DNA of 64,000 nt from Trichopria drosophilae (GCA_030407085.1 CM059584.1:127257001-127321000); one strand, 5' to 3'; shown: positions 24,601 to 36,510, numbered from the stretch's first letter. The notes: generated by a model not told the origin, from the sequence alone. A program made the numbers and translations.

Positions 24601-25430
24601 TCGTAATGCATCGCGCGAATGATAATTATTCAAGTTTCGAAGGTGACTTTTTCAATCTCGCTCATTCATCGAGCGGCCGGCATGGCACCACTACGTAGAG
24701 TTTAACAAACCTGATTAGTCATATACAAGCGCAATATGAGTTATGCTCGTAAAAGAGTCTAACGGCAGGCCTGCAATACCGATTTCATAATCGACGTGTT
24801 CTCTCTTCTTGGCTGCTGGTACCGTACCGGTGCAGCGTAAGATGAAACCTTGAGCATTTATCGAAGGAATTCATCCTACACCGCCGGCACCCACCGGCCA
24901 CCACGAGAAAAATCTTGTATTGTACTTGTCACAACAAGATCTTATTTCATTTAACCGGTTCATTTTTCTCCACCGACCGAGTCGGCACGCGGTGGGAACA
25001 ATAGCCGATCGAATCCGTATAATACGATATGCCGAACGCCAAATCGGCTGAATTCTTTCTGCATCCAGCCCTGTCGTTTATGTCATTGTTATTAATTACG
25101 TTTTTTGGGGTTAGCACCGTTACCGCTTACGAGTTACCAGAAATCGGTATTAACGGGCTGTCCGAATCTGTCTGTGCACCGTAAACATTTTTTAGTCAAT
25201 ACGACCCTTCACTGCTTGGCTAAAAAGGCTTGGACCTTGTTATGCCGTCGTAGCCGAGCAATTGCAGTTAGGTTGGCTGCAGTTTTTGCTGTCACGCGAA
25301 CTTATATTTCGGCGGTCGTATCGGCTTTTTGCATTCCGCGGAAATGTGAGACATTCGACAACTTGACCAACCTGTGCACCTCTCCAGATTTTAAGGAACA
25401 ATTTGAAAAAATTCACAAAATATAAAAGAA
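24601..25430. other. GC- and CpG-richer island, possible promoter or regulatory block
   Basis: About 800 bp with clusters such as GAGCGGCCGGCATGGC (about 24671-24686) and ACCGCCGGCACCCACCGGCC (about 24881-24900), well above local G+C. A plus frame at 25105-25425 (106 codons) starts in the island, but its sequence resembles no family known to me. The block appears single-copy. It could be a conserved enhancer, a CpG promoter or an unrecognised exon. Confidence 0.3.
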
Positions 25431-27093
25431 ATGTTGTCGAATGTGAGAGAATTTATGGTTAAGCAATTTTTGTACACAATTCTGTTCAATTTTCAGCAAA
25501 AATGTCAAAAAATTGGAAAAATTTAAACAAATTTTAAAAAATGTAAACAGTCCAACATTTTCTTAATTCCTTACAAATTTTTTATTATTTTTTAACATAA
25601 ATGTTCAACTAATTGTGTCTTCAATTAACAAACTATAAAGTTTACCACATGTAAATACTTTTAAAAAAAAAAAACTTTTTAAATTAACTTTTGCGAATTT
25701 TTAATCCTTTTTTAGCAAAAGTGCCATCTTATTCTAGCCATAAGTGAAATGCCCTTTTTTAAATGTGGTAAAATTAATTAAGCAGTTACGAAGCGATTAG
25801 CATATCTAGGATACAAAGATAATGTAGACGAATATTCAGAATAAATTTACTACATAACTGTTTCTTCAAATTAATAGCAGGCTACTAAGTATTAGTAAAA
25901 TGACGAGTAAAGAAGAGCAGCATTTATACAAATTTGAATCATTCTTAAAAATTAACGAATTCCGATTGCAAGAGATCCTTTTCAAAAATACTAAGTTTTA
26001 TTTAATTTTTACCGACATAAAAATCAAAACTGCGTAACTGACTAGAAAGTCGAAAATTACATTCTTAAATGGAAATTTCTAAACCCATTAGTAAAACATC
26101 ATATAATATTTATTTAATAGAAAAACTATTAGTAAAATTATCACCAGCAGTTTACTAAATCGGATTTACAGAACGTTTAAAATCCAAAGTATTAATGAAA
26201 TTTTACCAAGTGGAAAAAAAGATTTACTAACGTTGTGTAAACAAACAAATCACATTAATAAGTTTCAATTACTAAATCAATTATTAAATAACAAAATAGT
26301 ATTATTTTTCTTATCGCTAATAACCATTGCTATATTTTAGTGATTAGACAAGGTATTAGATACATTGATTATATAATATTAAGTAATAATTAATAAAAAG
26401 TTGAGTGAAAACATTTTATCGATTCAGATTTAGTAAATAGTATCTATTCAAAAATTTGAAATGTTGACATTCAAAAGATTTAAATTTAAATTAATTAAAT
26501 ATTTTAATTTTTGTAATTCATTTAACAATGATTAAATGAATAGCATAAATATTTTACTAATTAATTTAGTAAGTTAGACGTAGACAATTAGTCGATTTTT
26601 TCATAACTCAATATTGCCTTTATTAATTAGTAGAATTCGATGAATAATTTGATTCAGATTTGAATCTTTCACTCTTCAAATTCCTAAATTTTCACTAATC
26701 CTTTACTTAATTGCTAAAGAACTAGAAATAAAAGGTAAAAAATTAGAATAATTATTTCATTTTTTTATTCGTGAAGTTATTTAAATTAAAATAAAATATT
26801 TTCTCCGCTATTATAAAAATAAAAGTCACTAATTAAAAAACAAAAAATAATTCACTAAAGATAAGAAATCAATGGCATTGGTAAATTCAAAACACTAAAT
26901 GAATCAGTAAAATATATAATATTTATGATTTATTAGAGAGTACGTATTAGAAAAATACTTTTCTACTAATTGAGATTTAGTGAACATTTAAAAATACCTA
27001 AAAGTACTCAGCTAATTAATTATTTACATATAATAATGCAATTTAACGTTTTTTTACTAATTCTTGATTTAATTACTAGAAAACGGGTTCGAT
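25431..27093. repeat. Extremely AT-rich block with recurrent TTTAGTAA / TTACTAAA words
   Basis: From about 25800 the sequence is dense with TTTACTAAT, ATTAGTAAA and related words in both orientations, and stop codons occur in all frames. This looks like accumulated and decayed copies of a MITE group with AT-rich palindromic interiors, ending in the better-preserved palindrome at 27094-27459. Confidence 0.45.
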
Positions 27094-27459
27094 TAAATAT
27101 TTAATAATTAATTTACTAATTTAGGATTTAATAATGTATTTTTCTGTTGCATCATGTTAGTTCTGCTTAAATTACTAAATTTTACTTGTATTTAGAGAAA
27201 TAATTGTGCTAACGATTACTAATATTCTAGTAATTCATATTTACAGAACAAATTCCTTTTTCGTAAATAATACCAATTATTATTCATATTTTACCAATCT
27301 CTATAGTAAATTGGTCTGTAAATATAAATTACTATCATTTTAGTAATCGTTAGTACAATTATTTGTCTAATTACAAATTAAATTTAAGCAAAACTAACAT
27401 GATACAACAGAAAAATACATTATTAAATCTAAAGTAGTAAATTAATTACTAAATATTTT
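27094..27459. repeat. Large imperfect palindrome, arms about 150 bp
   Basis: The left arm (27094 to about 27255) and right arm (about 27300 to 27459) are inverted copies. Shared blocks include TTTAATAATGTATTTTTCTG, ATCATGTTAGTT and AACGATTACTAA, all reappearing inverted on the right. The axis is near 27280. It has no coding capacity. The organisation fits a foldback MITE; no clear target duplication was found. Confidence 0.7.
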
Positions 27460-28747
27460 TTTTCCAATTTTCAGTAACCTAAATTTCTTTGTCCAGTTAG
27501 TAAAATTTGACTAATACGTAGTATTTATAAAAAAAGCATCAGGATTATAATATTTTTGTTAATAGCATCAGACAGTTATTTCGCAAAAATCATACTGGAT
27601 CATAATTTTAATTTTCGTCTATTTCATAGTTTTGATTCAAATTCGTCACATAACAAAATGTTTCTTAAATGATTTATTGGTTTAGAAGTAATTATTCGTA
27701 AATCTAATTCTTAAATATTCAGACAATTATGAAATTACTAGCCTGCACTAAATGTAATACATTATGCAAGAAATTGCCGTTAATTTGCAGCACCTTCTAG
27801 TAACTTGAAAAATTCTGACTGCCCGAAGTTAAAAAAAGTAAATCTTATAGTAGCGGAAATATTGATTTGAAAGAGCAAAATTTACGTCAACGAAGAAGCA
27901 AATAAGTCATACATAACCTAGTTAATATTAATTACTGCGATTCGTGAACATATCGACATTCTCCGATCATAATTTGTAGAGTTATTGTGCAATTAAGTGC
28001 GCTAGCAATCTAAAAAATGTTCACTCGTTTCTTGGGCACGTGCGAAATAAATATTCCATAATTAACTGCTAGCGACTTATATGTGGTATAAACTCCTATA
28101 ACTCTTGTTTGCGATAAAATAAAATAAATTAGTCACAAAAATCCTTCCTCGTTTCTTGCAAATTTAAGATAACATATGCTCTAAATAGACTTCCCGGATG
28201 GCATGAAATGCAATACTCACTTTTCAGTAATTTTTAATCATTGTCAAAATAAATTTCAAATAAATTTTAAAGTGTCATTTTCAACATCATATTCAAAATA
28301 ATTTTTAATTTCTTTTTTGAAATCATTTTCACTACATTCTTCGCAGTCATTGTCAGAATGGTTACCATATTAAAATTTAGTTTCGATTTTTAGGATCATT
28401 TTCGATTATTTTATCATTAGTTTTCAGAAATTTTGTGCATTGTTCTAGATCTTCGAGCCTGGAAAGTTGTGTTATGACAGGGTTTTTGGGCTTGAGGATA
28501 CAAAAACATTTTCCAATATGTAATTTTTTTGTATCATAATATCGATTGGGCATTATGTCCTTAAAAATTTGTTCCCATATTGTCCTGTTTCTTGTAAAAA
28601 CCTTAATTGAATCGGTTAATATTTGGACGTAACTACCCTATGAACATTATGTTTTTTATATCTCAATTGGTACAGTAAACAAATTAGAAATCTCTATACA
28701 AGAAACCCCAGCATGTACCATCTCGTAGTATACCCATCCACGGGAAG
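27460..28747. other. AT-rich gene-free stretch
   Basis: No gene, RNA gene or bounded repeat is visible. Confidence 0.4.
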
Positions 28748-29048
28748 ATTTTCATACTGAGATTAAAGCGCCACGCTGCGGCATTAGAAAAGTAACTACG
28801 CAGTTATAGTATATAGTTACTTTATACGTTTTCTAATACATATAGACTTATAAAATTTAATAAAGTTTTATTTCATGATATGTACTGTCAATTAAAATAA
28901 AAATACAAAAGAAACAAACATCAGAAATATGTGCTTTCTATACGAAACCATGCCAAATATAGACTGTTTATGTGTAGTATGTTACTGTAACTGTATAGAG
29001 TTACCGTTCTGTGCCGCAACATGGCGCTTTAATCTCACTATGAAAACC
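28748..29048. mobile_element. MITE with GC-richer inverted ends (TGAGATTAAAGCGCCA)
   Basis: The left end reads TTTTCATACTGAGATTAAAG followed by CGCCACGCTGCGGCA. The complement of the right end reads TTTTCATAGTGAGATTAAAG followed by CGCCATGTTGCGGCA. The arms continue through AGTAACT / GGTAACT. About 300 bp in total, with an AT-rich core lacking an open frame. No clear target duplication was resolved. It is a non-autonomous DNA transposon by structure; the superfamily is unknown. Confidence 0.7.
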
Positions 29049-29439
29049 ATTTATGAAAGGCCAGTATTAACATTTCAATCAGCATAATCACTTTGCATTG
29101 TCATTAATTTCATATATTGACAATCTTTGATCCAGGCTCCCAATTTTCTAAAAACCCAAATTTACAGCAATGTATTTGTAAATACTTCTGATTATAATTT
29201 ACGAAATTTTGTTGGCTTAATTCGCTTTAAATTTTGCATCTTAGTAGAATGCTTGATTGACAAGAAATATGGATCCTAATTTTACAATTACAACGAATTC
29301 ACGTCATTTTTGCATAAAATAATGACGACAGAACTTATTTATGATGTTACTATATAAATTCTAATTCAGTTGTAAAGACTCTTTATCTTAAAAAAATTAG
29401 ATGTCATTCTTAAAAAATCCATTTTTTTAATTTTTACAA
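29049..29439. other. AT-rich spacer
   Basis: No feature is recognised. Confidence 0.4.
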
Positions 29440-29846
29440 TACACTGAGAAAAGTGTATTTTACCAGTTGCTATCCCTTGGCTTTTAAAAAGTGTATTATA
29501 GCCCTTAAAAGAAATATTATAACTAGTAAAATCCTCCGCCGTTCAGCATTTGTTTTTGACAGGTTATACGAAACTGTATTAAACTCTCCTATTTTAAAAG
29601 AATATTTTATTATGACTAAAAGAAGGCATTTTTAATATTTTAATTTGCTAGATAAATTTCCATAAACAAAAATTGCTTTTAGTTAAAGAGAAAAAGCTAA
29701 AAATAAACTGACATATTGGTTAGAATAATCTAAAATCTTCGTCTTTTAACAGGTAATAGAAAGATGGCAATCCCTGTGCGTAAAATACTATCTTTTACGG
29801 GGCATAAGAATTCTAATACTGAGTAAAAAACACTTTTCTCTGTGTA
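29440..29846. mobile_element. TA-flanked MITE with CACTGAGAAAAGTG / CACAGAGAAAAGTG ends
   Basis: Starts TACACTGAGAAAAGTGTATT. The complement of its right end reads TACACAGAGAAAAGTGTTTT. TA is present on both sides. The 60-codon frame inside (29453-29635) begins in the inverted end and is not a gene. At about 400 bp it belongs to the same broad class as the elements at 15774 and 34774. Confidence 0.7.
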
Positions 29847-30950
29847 CCGGAGGAATTAGAGTCAGTAAAAAATATTGTTTAACAAATTATTTTTTCACGT
29901 TTAAATTGTTTTTGAGGAGAATAATGCTTTTTTCAACAATATCATTAATAATAAAAACAAAATTCTTGAAAGTGTTATTAAATATTTTCCCCAACATATG
30001 ATATCCTGGGGAAGAACAACGTTAACCAATTTCAGTAAATTACACAAATAATTGTTTTCGGTATGTGCAGAAACACGATCTAATATCCAGTATTAAGTAT
30101 CACCTGTCAACATGAAACAGAAGTGAGTTGAATGAATGTAAACAAAGAGTATTCTCACAATGCAATTCAAATGTGGGCCCCTATAAACATTCATAGACAA
30201 GCTCTCAATTATTGGTAGCAAATTCTGACAGGCGAGGATTTGTTATATGTCACTTGCATGTTAAATTTCTCTTTTTCCCATTACCTAACAATGGGGAAAT
30301 CTTTTACATAATTTCATGAAAAATTTTACGTTTACAAACTCATTTGTAATGTGCCAGTCTTGGTATTTTCTAATTTTAACCGTATTTAACATAATTTTTC
30401 TTCATATAAGTCAGTAGTTTTAAAATAAAATTAGATAAACTTCAAAAATATTGTTTATAAAGATAAACTCAATATCGTCAGCATCCTGTTATTAATCATT
30501 AATACAAATTACATATCAAGACTTTTAATTAGTATGTTTTTGCTAAAATGAATCAAATTTACGACGTAGTTTTTGTGTTTGACTGTTAGGTTTTAGTTAC
30601 AACGCAGTTCCATAATTTTGAAAAGTAAATGAAGAAGTATCGTTTAAAAATATATAAACACCATTTTTAATTTTGACGCAATAGGTACTTTGGATATAAC
30701 AATTGCATTATTTCTTGAGTAATCCAAAAGATTTAAAGAAATCCGATTAATAAAATAAACAAGTCCATCTTTAACCATTATTAAATTTTAAAATAGTTTT
30801 CATCTCCAAAATAAAAAAATTAGTTCCAACTGCAGAAGATGATAATGAACATAATATTATTAAGAATCCCAAAAATATTGAAGATTATTTGAATAATTAG
30901 AAGATAGAAATAGTCATTCCCCATTTTAGATTAAAAAATAAACTAGTGCC
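29847..30950. other. AT-rich gene-free stretch
   Basis: No feature is recognised. Confidence 0.4.
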
Positions 30951-31394
30951 TTAACCCTTTGAGGCATAAATTTTTCTTTATGTTGAATTGACAAAATTCA
31001 AAATTGCTGATTCAATATGGCATATTTGTTGCACAGTTACATCGTGAAGGCCGTCATATTGAAACCACCATTTTGAATTTAATAAATCCAACTTCGTATT
31101 CGTCATCAGCGACCTAAAAAACCCTATTATAGCAAATTTCAAATCATTATCTTAAAAAACAGCGCCAATAATGAATTCTTTCGAAAAAATCGGTTTTTTT
31201 CGTGTTTTTTTATTTATAGATGATACACAATAAACAATTACATCCTAATAACTGCGTTTATACATTCTTCTATCACTACAGTAACAGAAAATACCAAACA
31301 AAAACCGATTGAAATGCGTTAACTGAAATTTAAATGAGCAAAATCAAAGAAATCGAGGTGGTAACGTAGGTTACCACAATGCCGCAGAAGTTAA
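30951..31394. mobile_element. piggyBac-type MITE with CCCTTTGAGG end
   Basis: The left end is TTAACCCTTTGAGGCA at 30951. The right end is a diverged version of the right end at 51859: both carry GGTGG-AACG near the tip and finish in ...AAG-GTTAA, here at 31391-31394. An internal block CGTCATCAGCGACCTAAAAA matches the conserved module of other elements in the window (complement of GGTCGCTGATTACG). About 440 bp, non-coding. The right terminus assignment is less certain than the left. Confidence 0.55.
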
Positions 31395-31977
31395 AAATGT
31401 CATTACTAACTACTGCACAATATAGGCAATGAAACAAATTATTATTTAATAAACTAGAACCACATAATGATTAAACAGGTGTAATTAACATATAAAGCAG
31501 CTGTCCACGATTTTGAATTTTTATGTATAAAAACACCGACACTAATTCTCACTGTAAATGAATATAAGAATTGTATTAATTTTTAGTAAACTTTAACCAC
31601 AAAAAGAATAAATAAAACCATTTCCCTCCGCCATTTCGAAATTTGAAATTTTTTTTTCGACTGGAGCATAACAATCCTCAGTTGCCGAAGGTGCTACCAA
31701 TTACGTTACATTTTAAGAATCTCTTTCAAGATATAACTGCAACAATTTTGAATTTTGAAAACATTTTTCGACTCAAGTATAAAATACCAACCCCAACTGA
31801 TGATGGTAGAAACAATGAAAAATTGTCTGGTGTTAAAAAAATTTACTTAATATTATAAGTCGGAGAAAGATATAATTTAACGTATTCAGTTCAGCGGATT
31901 GAAACGGGGTTCATTTTTTAGATGATTTTCGACCTTCATTTTCAACAGGAAATAAGATTAATATTGACTTAAAAAAT
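31395..31977. other. AT-rich spacer between elements
   Basis: Contains a CCGCCATTTCG motif at about 31628 but no bounded element. The 71-codon frame 31643-31858 has no recognisable features. Confidence 0.35.
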
Positions 31978-32657
31978 CAATATGGCGCATTTAAAATAAA
32001 AATTAACAAAATTTCGTGTGTTTCGTTTTGTGTGAATTTTTTTTTGCATCAATAAAGTTGCGGGGTCGAAAACTGTTTACAGCCAAAACTGCACAAAATC
32101 TATGAACTTGAACTGTGACTTTTTTTGTATTGCTCCGAAAGTAACCTCTTTAAAACATCAATATATCGGAAAAAAACCTTATTTGATCAATTATGAATTA
32201 TTCGTGAAATTTGTATCTCTAGTATGATTTTGAGATTTTTGAATAAATCTAGCCTGAAATTCGTTGTAACCAACCCAAAAAAACTGTCGCGATTTTGAAA
32301 TATTTTATTGAATTTTGGTATACAATAATGGATCCGACATTTTGAATTTTAAAAGTCTAATTTCAAATTTCTGATCAACGAGCCCGGAAACCACTGTACC
32401 TACATTTTAGGGACAATTATACCACTAAAGATACGAATTTCATCAATAGTGTTCATAATTGATAAAGTAAGGTTTATTTTTTCGACATCTCCGAAGAAGG
32501 TAGGTTGAAAACAAAAAAGGTTGTAGTTGAAGTTCATAGATTTGGTCAGTTTTGGTTGTGAATAGTTTTCGATCCGAAACTATTAATGCAAACAAACATT
32601 GACAAAAAAAGAAACACGAAATTTTGATCGTTTTTTTATTTAAAATGCGTCATATAA
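31978..32657. repeat. Large imperfect palindrome (foldback), axis near 32318
   Basis: Left arm blocks (ATGGCGCATTTAAA, AATTTCGTGT, GAAAACTGTTTACAGCCAAA, GATCAATTATGAA, ATTTGTATCT) recur inverted on the right (AGATACGAATTT, ATAATTGATAAAG, TTTTGGTTGTGAATAG, ACACGAAATTTT, TTTAAAATGCGTCATAT). The arms are about 300 bp and moderately diverged. It is non-coding, and abuts or interrupts the TTAA element that ends at 33582. Confidence 0.65.
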
Positions 32658-32679
32658 GTTTTTGAAGAAATTTCAGTGC

Positions 32680-33582
32680 AATTTTGACTCTTTCGAATAG
32701 TAGGAAGAAAATAAAAAAAAAATTAAATTTATATATGATTTTGAGATATACAGTAGAATAACATGATTTTTTCAGGACGCATTTTTTACAAATGTCGAGT
32801 TTTCGATACACTATCTTAATTTGAGTGAGCTAAAATACATTGCAAGGGTGCAAACGACACTTACTTAAAAGTACTTAAAAGATACACTGGTGTATATTTG
32901 AAATTTTCTATGTCAAATTCAAAATAGCCAATGCATTTGCAAATTCCTTTTGAAAATTTACCCATTTTTTATTTTAAACTATGGACTTTAGAGAAAATGT
33001 TATAAGAACAATTATGTTTTAGAATAAGTCGAAGAATACCCTCAAATTTTTCAAAACGTATTGTCACAATTTTTTATTTTTGAAAAATTCGAAAAATCGA
33101 AATTTTGAAAAAAGTAATTTAAAAAAATGGAAAAAATTTGAGAGTATTCTTTACCCAATTCTAAGACTTTGTGCTTTAAGGAAATTTTTTTCTAAACTCT
33201 GTAGTTTTCAAGAAAATTAATTACTAATCTTGAAATCCATAAAAGTTTAATAATTTTGATTCTGATATCCAAAATTTCAAATATATATCAGTGTATCTTT
33301 TAAGTACAAATATCGAGTGCACCCTTGCAATATATTTTAACTTAAAGTAAGATATTGTATCGAAAACGCGGTATTTTAAAAAAATGCGTCCTGAAAAAAT
33401 AATGTTTTTGTACTATATATGTCAAAATCATATATAAATTTTGTTGAAATTTTCTTACTATCATTCCAAATTGAAAATAGTAGAATCTGAGAGTTTTTAT
33501 TTTTTTTTTAATTTATTTCATATTGAAAATAAACATTGAAGTAGCAGTAAACTTTCTGTGCATTTGGGCGTTAATGGGTTAA
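32680..33582. mobile_element. piggyBac-type element, right end intact, left end lost
   Basis: The right terminus TTGGGCGTTAATGGGTTAA ends at 33582. The body is palindromic around 33080: ATATATGATTTTGA, TTTTTTCAGGACGCATTTTT and GCAAGGGTGCA on the left return inverted at about 33310-33440. Expected left terminal bases are absent; the left side runs into the palindrome at 31978-32657. The innermost part resembles the core of the 4410-5661 element. Confidence 0.6.
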
Positions 33583-33595
33583 GTAAATATTAATT

Positions 33596-34612
33596 TTAAC
33601 CCATTAACGCCCAAAGGACACTTTTTCTTCCTTCTATTTCAATCGAGTATTTTGTATCAAAATGGAAGTTAACAGAAAGTAAGAGATATATATCATTCTA
33701 ACGACCTCAAAATGGCCGCAACGTTCTAACTAAAAAACAACGATCTTTTTTAATACAATGGTAAGAATGAAAACTTCTCAGAATTCATCTAAAAATATCA
33801 CGGAATTTTTTTAGATTTTTGTAATGAATTTATTTTTTTAATTTTTTCAAAAGTGTAATTTATTTTCGAAAAATTCTGAAAAAAATTTAGTGTATTCTCT
33901 CATGAATTCTGAGAGTTTGTTCTCCTTTGTATTTTTTCCGAACGTTGATAGTTTTTGAGAAAATGAATTTCAAATATTATAGCTTAGGATTTTTTTTTCT
34001 CGAAAACTGTCAATCTGTGGAAAAAATTTTAAAGAACAAAAAAATTCTTAGAATTCATTAGAAAATACAGTAAATTTTTTTCATAATTTTTCGTTAACAA
34101 ATTACAATTTAGAAAAAAAAATTTTTTAAAAATCCCCAAATGTCATTAAAAAAATCTAAAAAAAATCCGTGATACTTCTGGTTAAATTTTAAGAACTTTT
34201 CATTCTTATCATTTTTTAAATAAAGCTTGTAGTTTTGAGTAAGAACGAGCAGAAAATTTGAAAGAAATTTTCATTGTTGCGGCCATTTTGAGGTCGTTGA
34301 TGAAGTGTATAAAAGTAAAATTTTTCCTTAAAATTGAAGTATTTTATTCACCTTTATTCAGAGTTTCAATAGAATCCCAATATTCTAAGGGCTCGAAAAA
34401 AATTGGTAAGAATAAATATTTCCCAATTTTTGTTGACATTTTTTCAAATTCGGCGCCATATTGGAATTCCTAAATGCCGAAACGCAATTTTGACCTCGGA
34501 ATCTTGAAGAGCGACCTCGAAAATAGTTGGATTTGTACCTCTCAATTTTTATACGAAATACTGGACTGAAATTGACGCAAGAAGAAGTGGCCGTTGGGCG
34601 TTAATGGGTTAA
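33596..34612. mobile_element. piggyBac-type non-autonomous element, subfamily B, both ends intact
   Basis: TTAA at 33596-33599 and 34609-34612; ends CCCATTAACGCCC and GGGCGTTAATGGG. About 1.0 kb, with partial palindromic symmetry: CATTCTAACGACCTCAAAAT followed by GGC on the left pairs with GGCCATTTTGAGGTCGTTGA on the right. It lies only 13 bp from the right end of the preceding element. A longer, truncated relative is at 58612-59863. The open frame at 34258-34473 is inside the element and not a gene. Confidence 0.75.
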
Positions 34613-34773
34613 TCACGGAATTATTTACTTTTGTTGAAGTAAACGATGAATATTCTTTTTAATAAATATTTTGTTGCTATTATTCAAAGCAACTATTTAC
34701 TTGAATCTAGTAATATTTTATTAAAAATTCTACATTTTTTTTTGGTGTACCCAATAAAAAAAACATCAAAATA

Positions 34774-35138
34774 CACAGAGAGAAAAAAAAGGTTAATGAA
34801 ACCACGAAGAAAAGGTAGAAATGATTATTAAGAAATGAACATTTCATAACAGTACTATTAACATCGTTAAAAGTTGTACAAAGAGAGAAAAAAATTGTTA
34901 ATGGAACCACGAAAAAATAGTAAAATCGATTTTAACCTCTTAAGTAGTAGAACTAACTATATGTAAGGTTAGAGTCGATATTTGAAGTTATGTACGAACC
35001 ATTTAACCATCGGAAAATAGTAAATAGAACAATTTTATTGTACCGTTTACCATGGAAATAGTGAATGCAACAACTTTTCTTATTTACGCGTTTTACTATT
35101 ACAAAAAGGTTCCGTTAACTATTTCTTTTCTCTCTGTG
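34774..35138. mobile_element. TA-flanked MITE with CACAGAGAGAAAAA ends and a duplicated left end
   Basis: Begins CACAGAGAGAAAAAAAAGG after TA and ends TTTTCTCTCTGTG before TA. A second left-end copy, CAAAGAGAGAAAAAAATTG, also preceded by TA, starts at 34879. Both continue TTAATG-AACCACGA, so the left end is tandemly duplicated at 105-bp spacing, or one copy inserted beside another. Non-coding. Confidence 0.65.
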
Positions 35139-35301
35139 TAGTTGACGGTATCTTATTTTTATATTTCATAATATTGTAAAATGTAATATACAATAATTAC
35201 ATTTTATGATTATAAGTACATAGTTATTTTCTTTAATCGCTTTTACTAAATCTATTCTTCTAGTTAAGAATATTTCGAGTGACTATTTAAATGTAAAGCT
35301 A

Positions 35302-36335
35302 CACTGTAAAAAATGTAAATGAAATTTACAATTTTGTTGTGATTTTCCTGCCTAAAAATATGGTGATATTCCCACGTTAAAAGTTGTAAATTTCCCGTGG
35401 GAGGTTAGGAATTTCAGAACGATTTGTAAATTCCCTACACTGAAGGTGGTAAATTTACAACGCAACGCGTTTTTCCGACGCTATAAGTGGGTAAAAATCG
35501 AGCCCATTTTGTACATGGTAAATTTACAATATGAGGGGAAAAACCATTGGTGTAGTAAAATTAATTTTTACATTAAAATTCCACATATTTTAGTTTTATT
35601 TTGTTTTTAAATGTAAAACAGAGGAATATATTGTAAAATTTATTATAAGATGTATTTTAATATTTTAGAGGTTTTTAGAGCTATAATCTTTTGTCGAAAG
35701 AAAACATTAAATCTAAAATGTTTTGTTGATAGTAAAACTTTGATCGAAAGTCAATTTTAGAGCTATAATCTTTTTTTTTTGTCAATAGTAAAACTCTTGT
35801 CGAAAGAAAACATTAAATCTAAATTCTTTTGTTGATAGAAAAACTTTGATCGAAAGCAAGTTTTAGAGCTATAATCTTTTGTCGATAAAACTTTTGTTGA
35901 AAGAAAACATTAAATCATAAAATCTAAATTCATAAATTATTAAAATAACAAATTATCATTACAAGCCACTACAATTGGTTCAGGAGTACGTGTATAAATT
36001 TTACCACGTAATGTAGAGTTCAAATCACCTGCCCGCATAAGGCTATGGCGCTTTAGTACATAACCTAAAATTTTTCCTATATGTATTTTGTTGTAAATTT
36101 ACTATTCTCTTGGAGAATTTAAACTTCTCTACGGTGTAATATTACCGTAACCTGTAAAATCCACTTTCAATTGTAAATTTACAATTACAAGTTGACATTT
36201 ACAAAGGTGAAAAAGTAATATTCACAGTGCCTATGTAAATTTACAATAATACTGCGTAAAAGTCCTACTTGCAGCATGGGCAATATTGTGTCCAACTCTA
36301 CAAGTTGTAAATTTACATTTCCATTTTTTACAGTG
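35302..36335. mobile_element. TA-flanked MITE with CACTGTAAAAAATG ends and GTAAATTTAC-rich interior
   Basis: The left end CACTGTAAAAAATGTAAAT and the complement of the right end, CACTGTAAAAAATGGAAAT, match over about 30 bp. TA flanks both sides. The body is crowded with GTAAATTTACA palindromes and contains an internal tandem repeat whose units start with TTTTAGAGCTATAATC at 35673, 35755 and 35861. At about 1.03 kb it is non-coding. It is followed by part of a CACAGAG-type element and may have inserted into it. Confidence 0.7.
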
Positions 36336-36350
36336 TATGATACATTTGAG

Positions 36351-36510
36351 GTTATGTGCAATGCTGCATATTTCAGTATCGGGGAATAGTAATCGGAACA
36401 ATGTTTTTGTTTAGTTTTACTATGGAAATGGTTAATTTAACCATTTTTTATAATCATTCATTTTACTTTTCTAAAATGGTTCTATTAACCTTTTTTATTC
36501 TCTCTGTGTA
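36351..36510. mobile_element. Right-end fragment of the CACAGAG-type MITE
   Basis: The sequence parallels the right half of the element at 34774-35138 (GTTATGT, ATCGG-GAATAGTAA, TTTACTATGGAAATGG, TGGTTC--TTAAC) and finishes ATTCTCTCTGTGTA. Its left half is missing or displaced by the MITE at 35302-36335. Confidence 0.5.

Noticed and set aside
24976..25000. CACCGACCGAGTCGGCACG resembles the terminal hairpin of a guide RNA scaffold.
   Set aside because: Only a short palindrome is shared; there is no surrounding RNA architecture and the region is an ordinary CpG-rich island.
27075..27095. GGTTCGATTAA resembles a tRNA B box.
   Set aside because: It lacks the conserved final CC, and no cloverleaf or A box could be fitted nearby.
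35861..35875. TTTTAGAGCTAT resembles the start of a type II CRISPR repeat or guide scaffold.
   Set aside because: It is one unit of a three-copy tandem repeat inside a eukaryotic MITE. There are no regular repeats with unique spacers, no tracrRNA and no cas genes.
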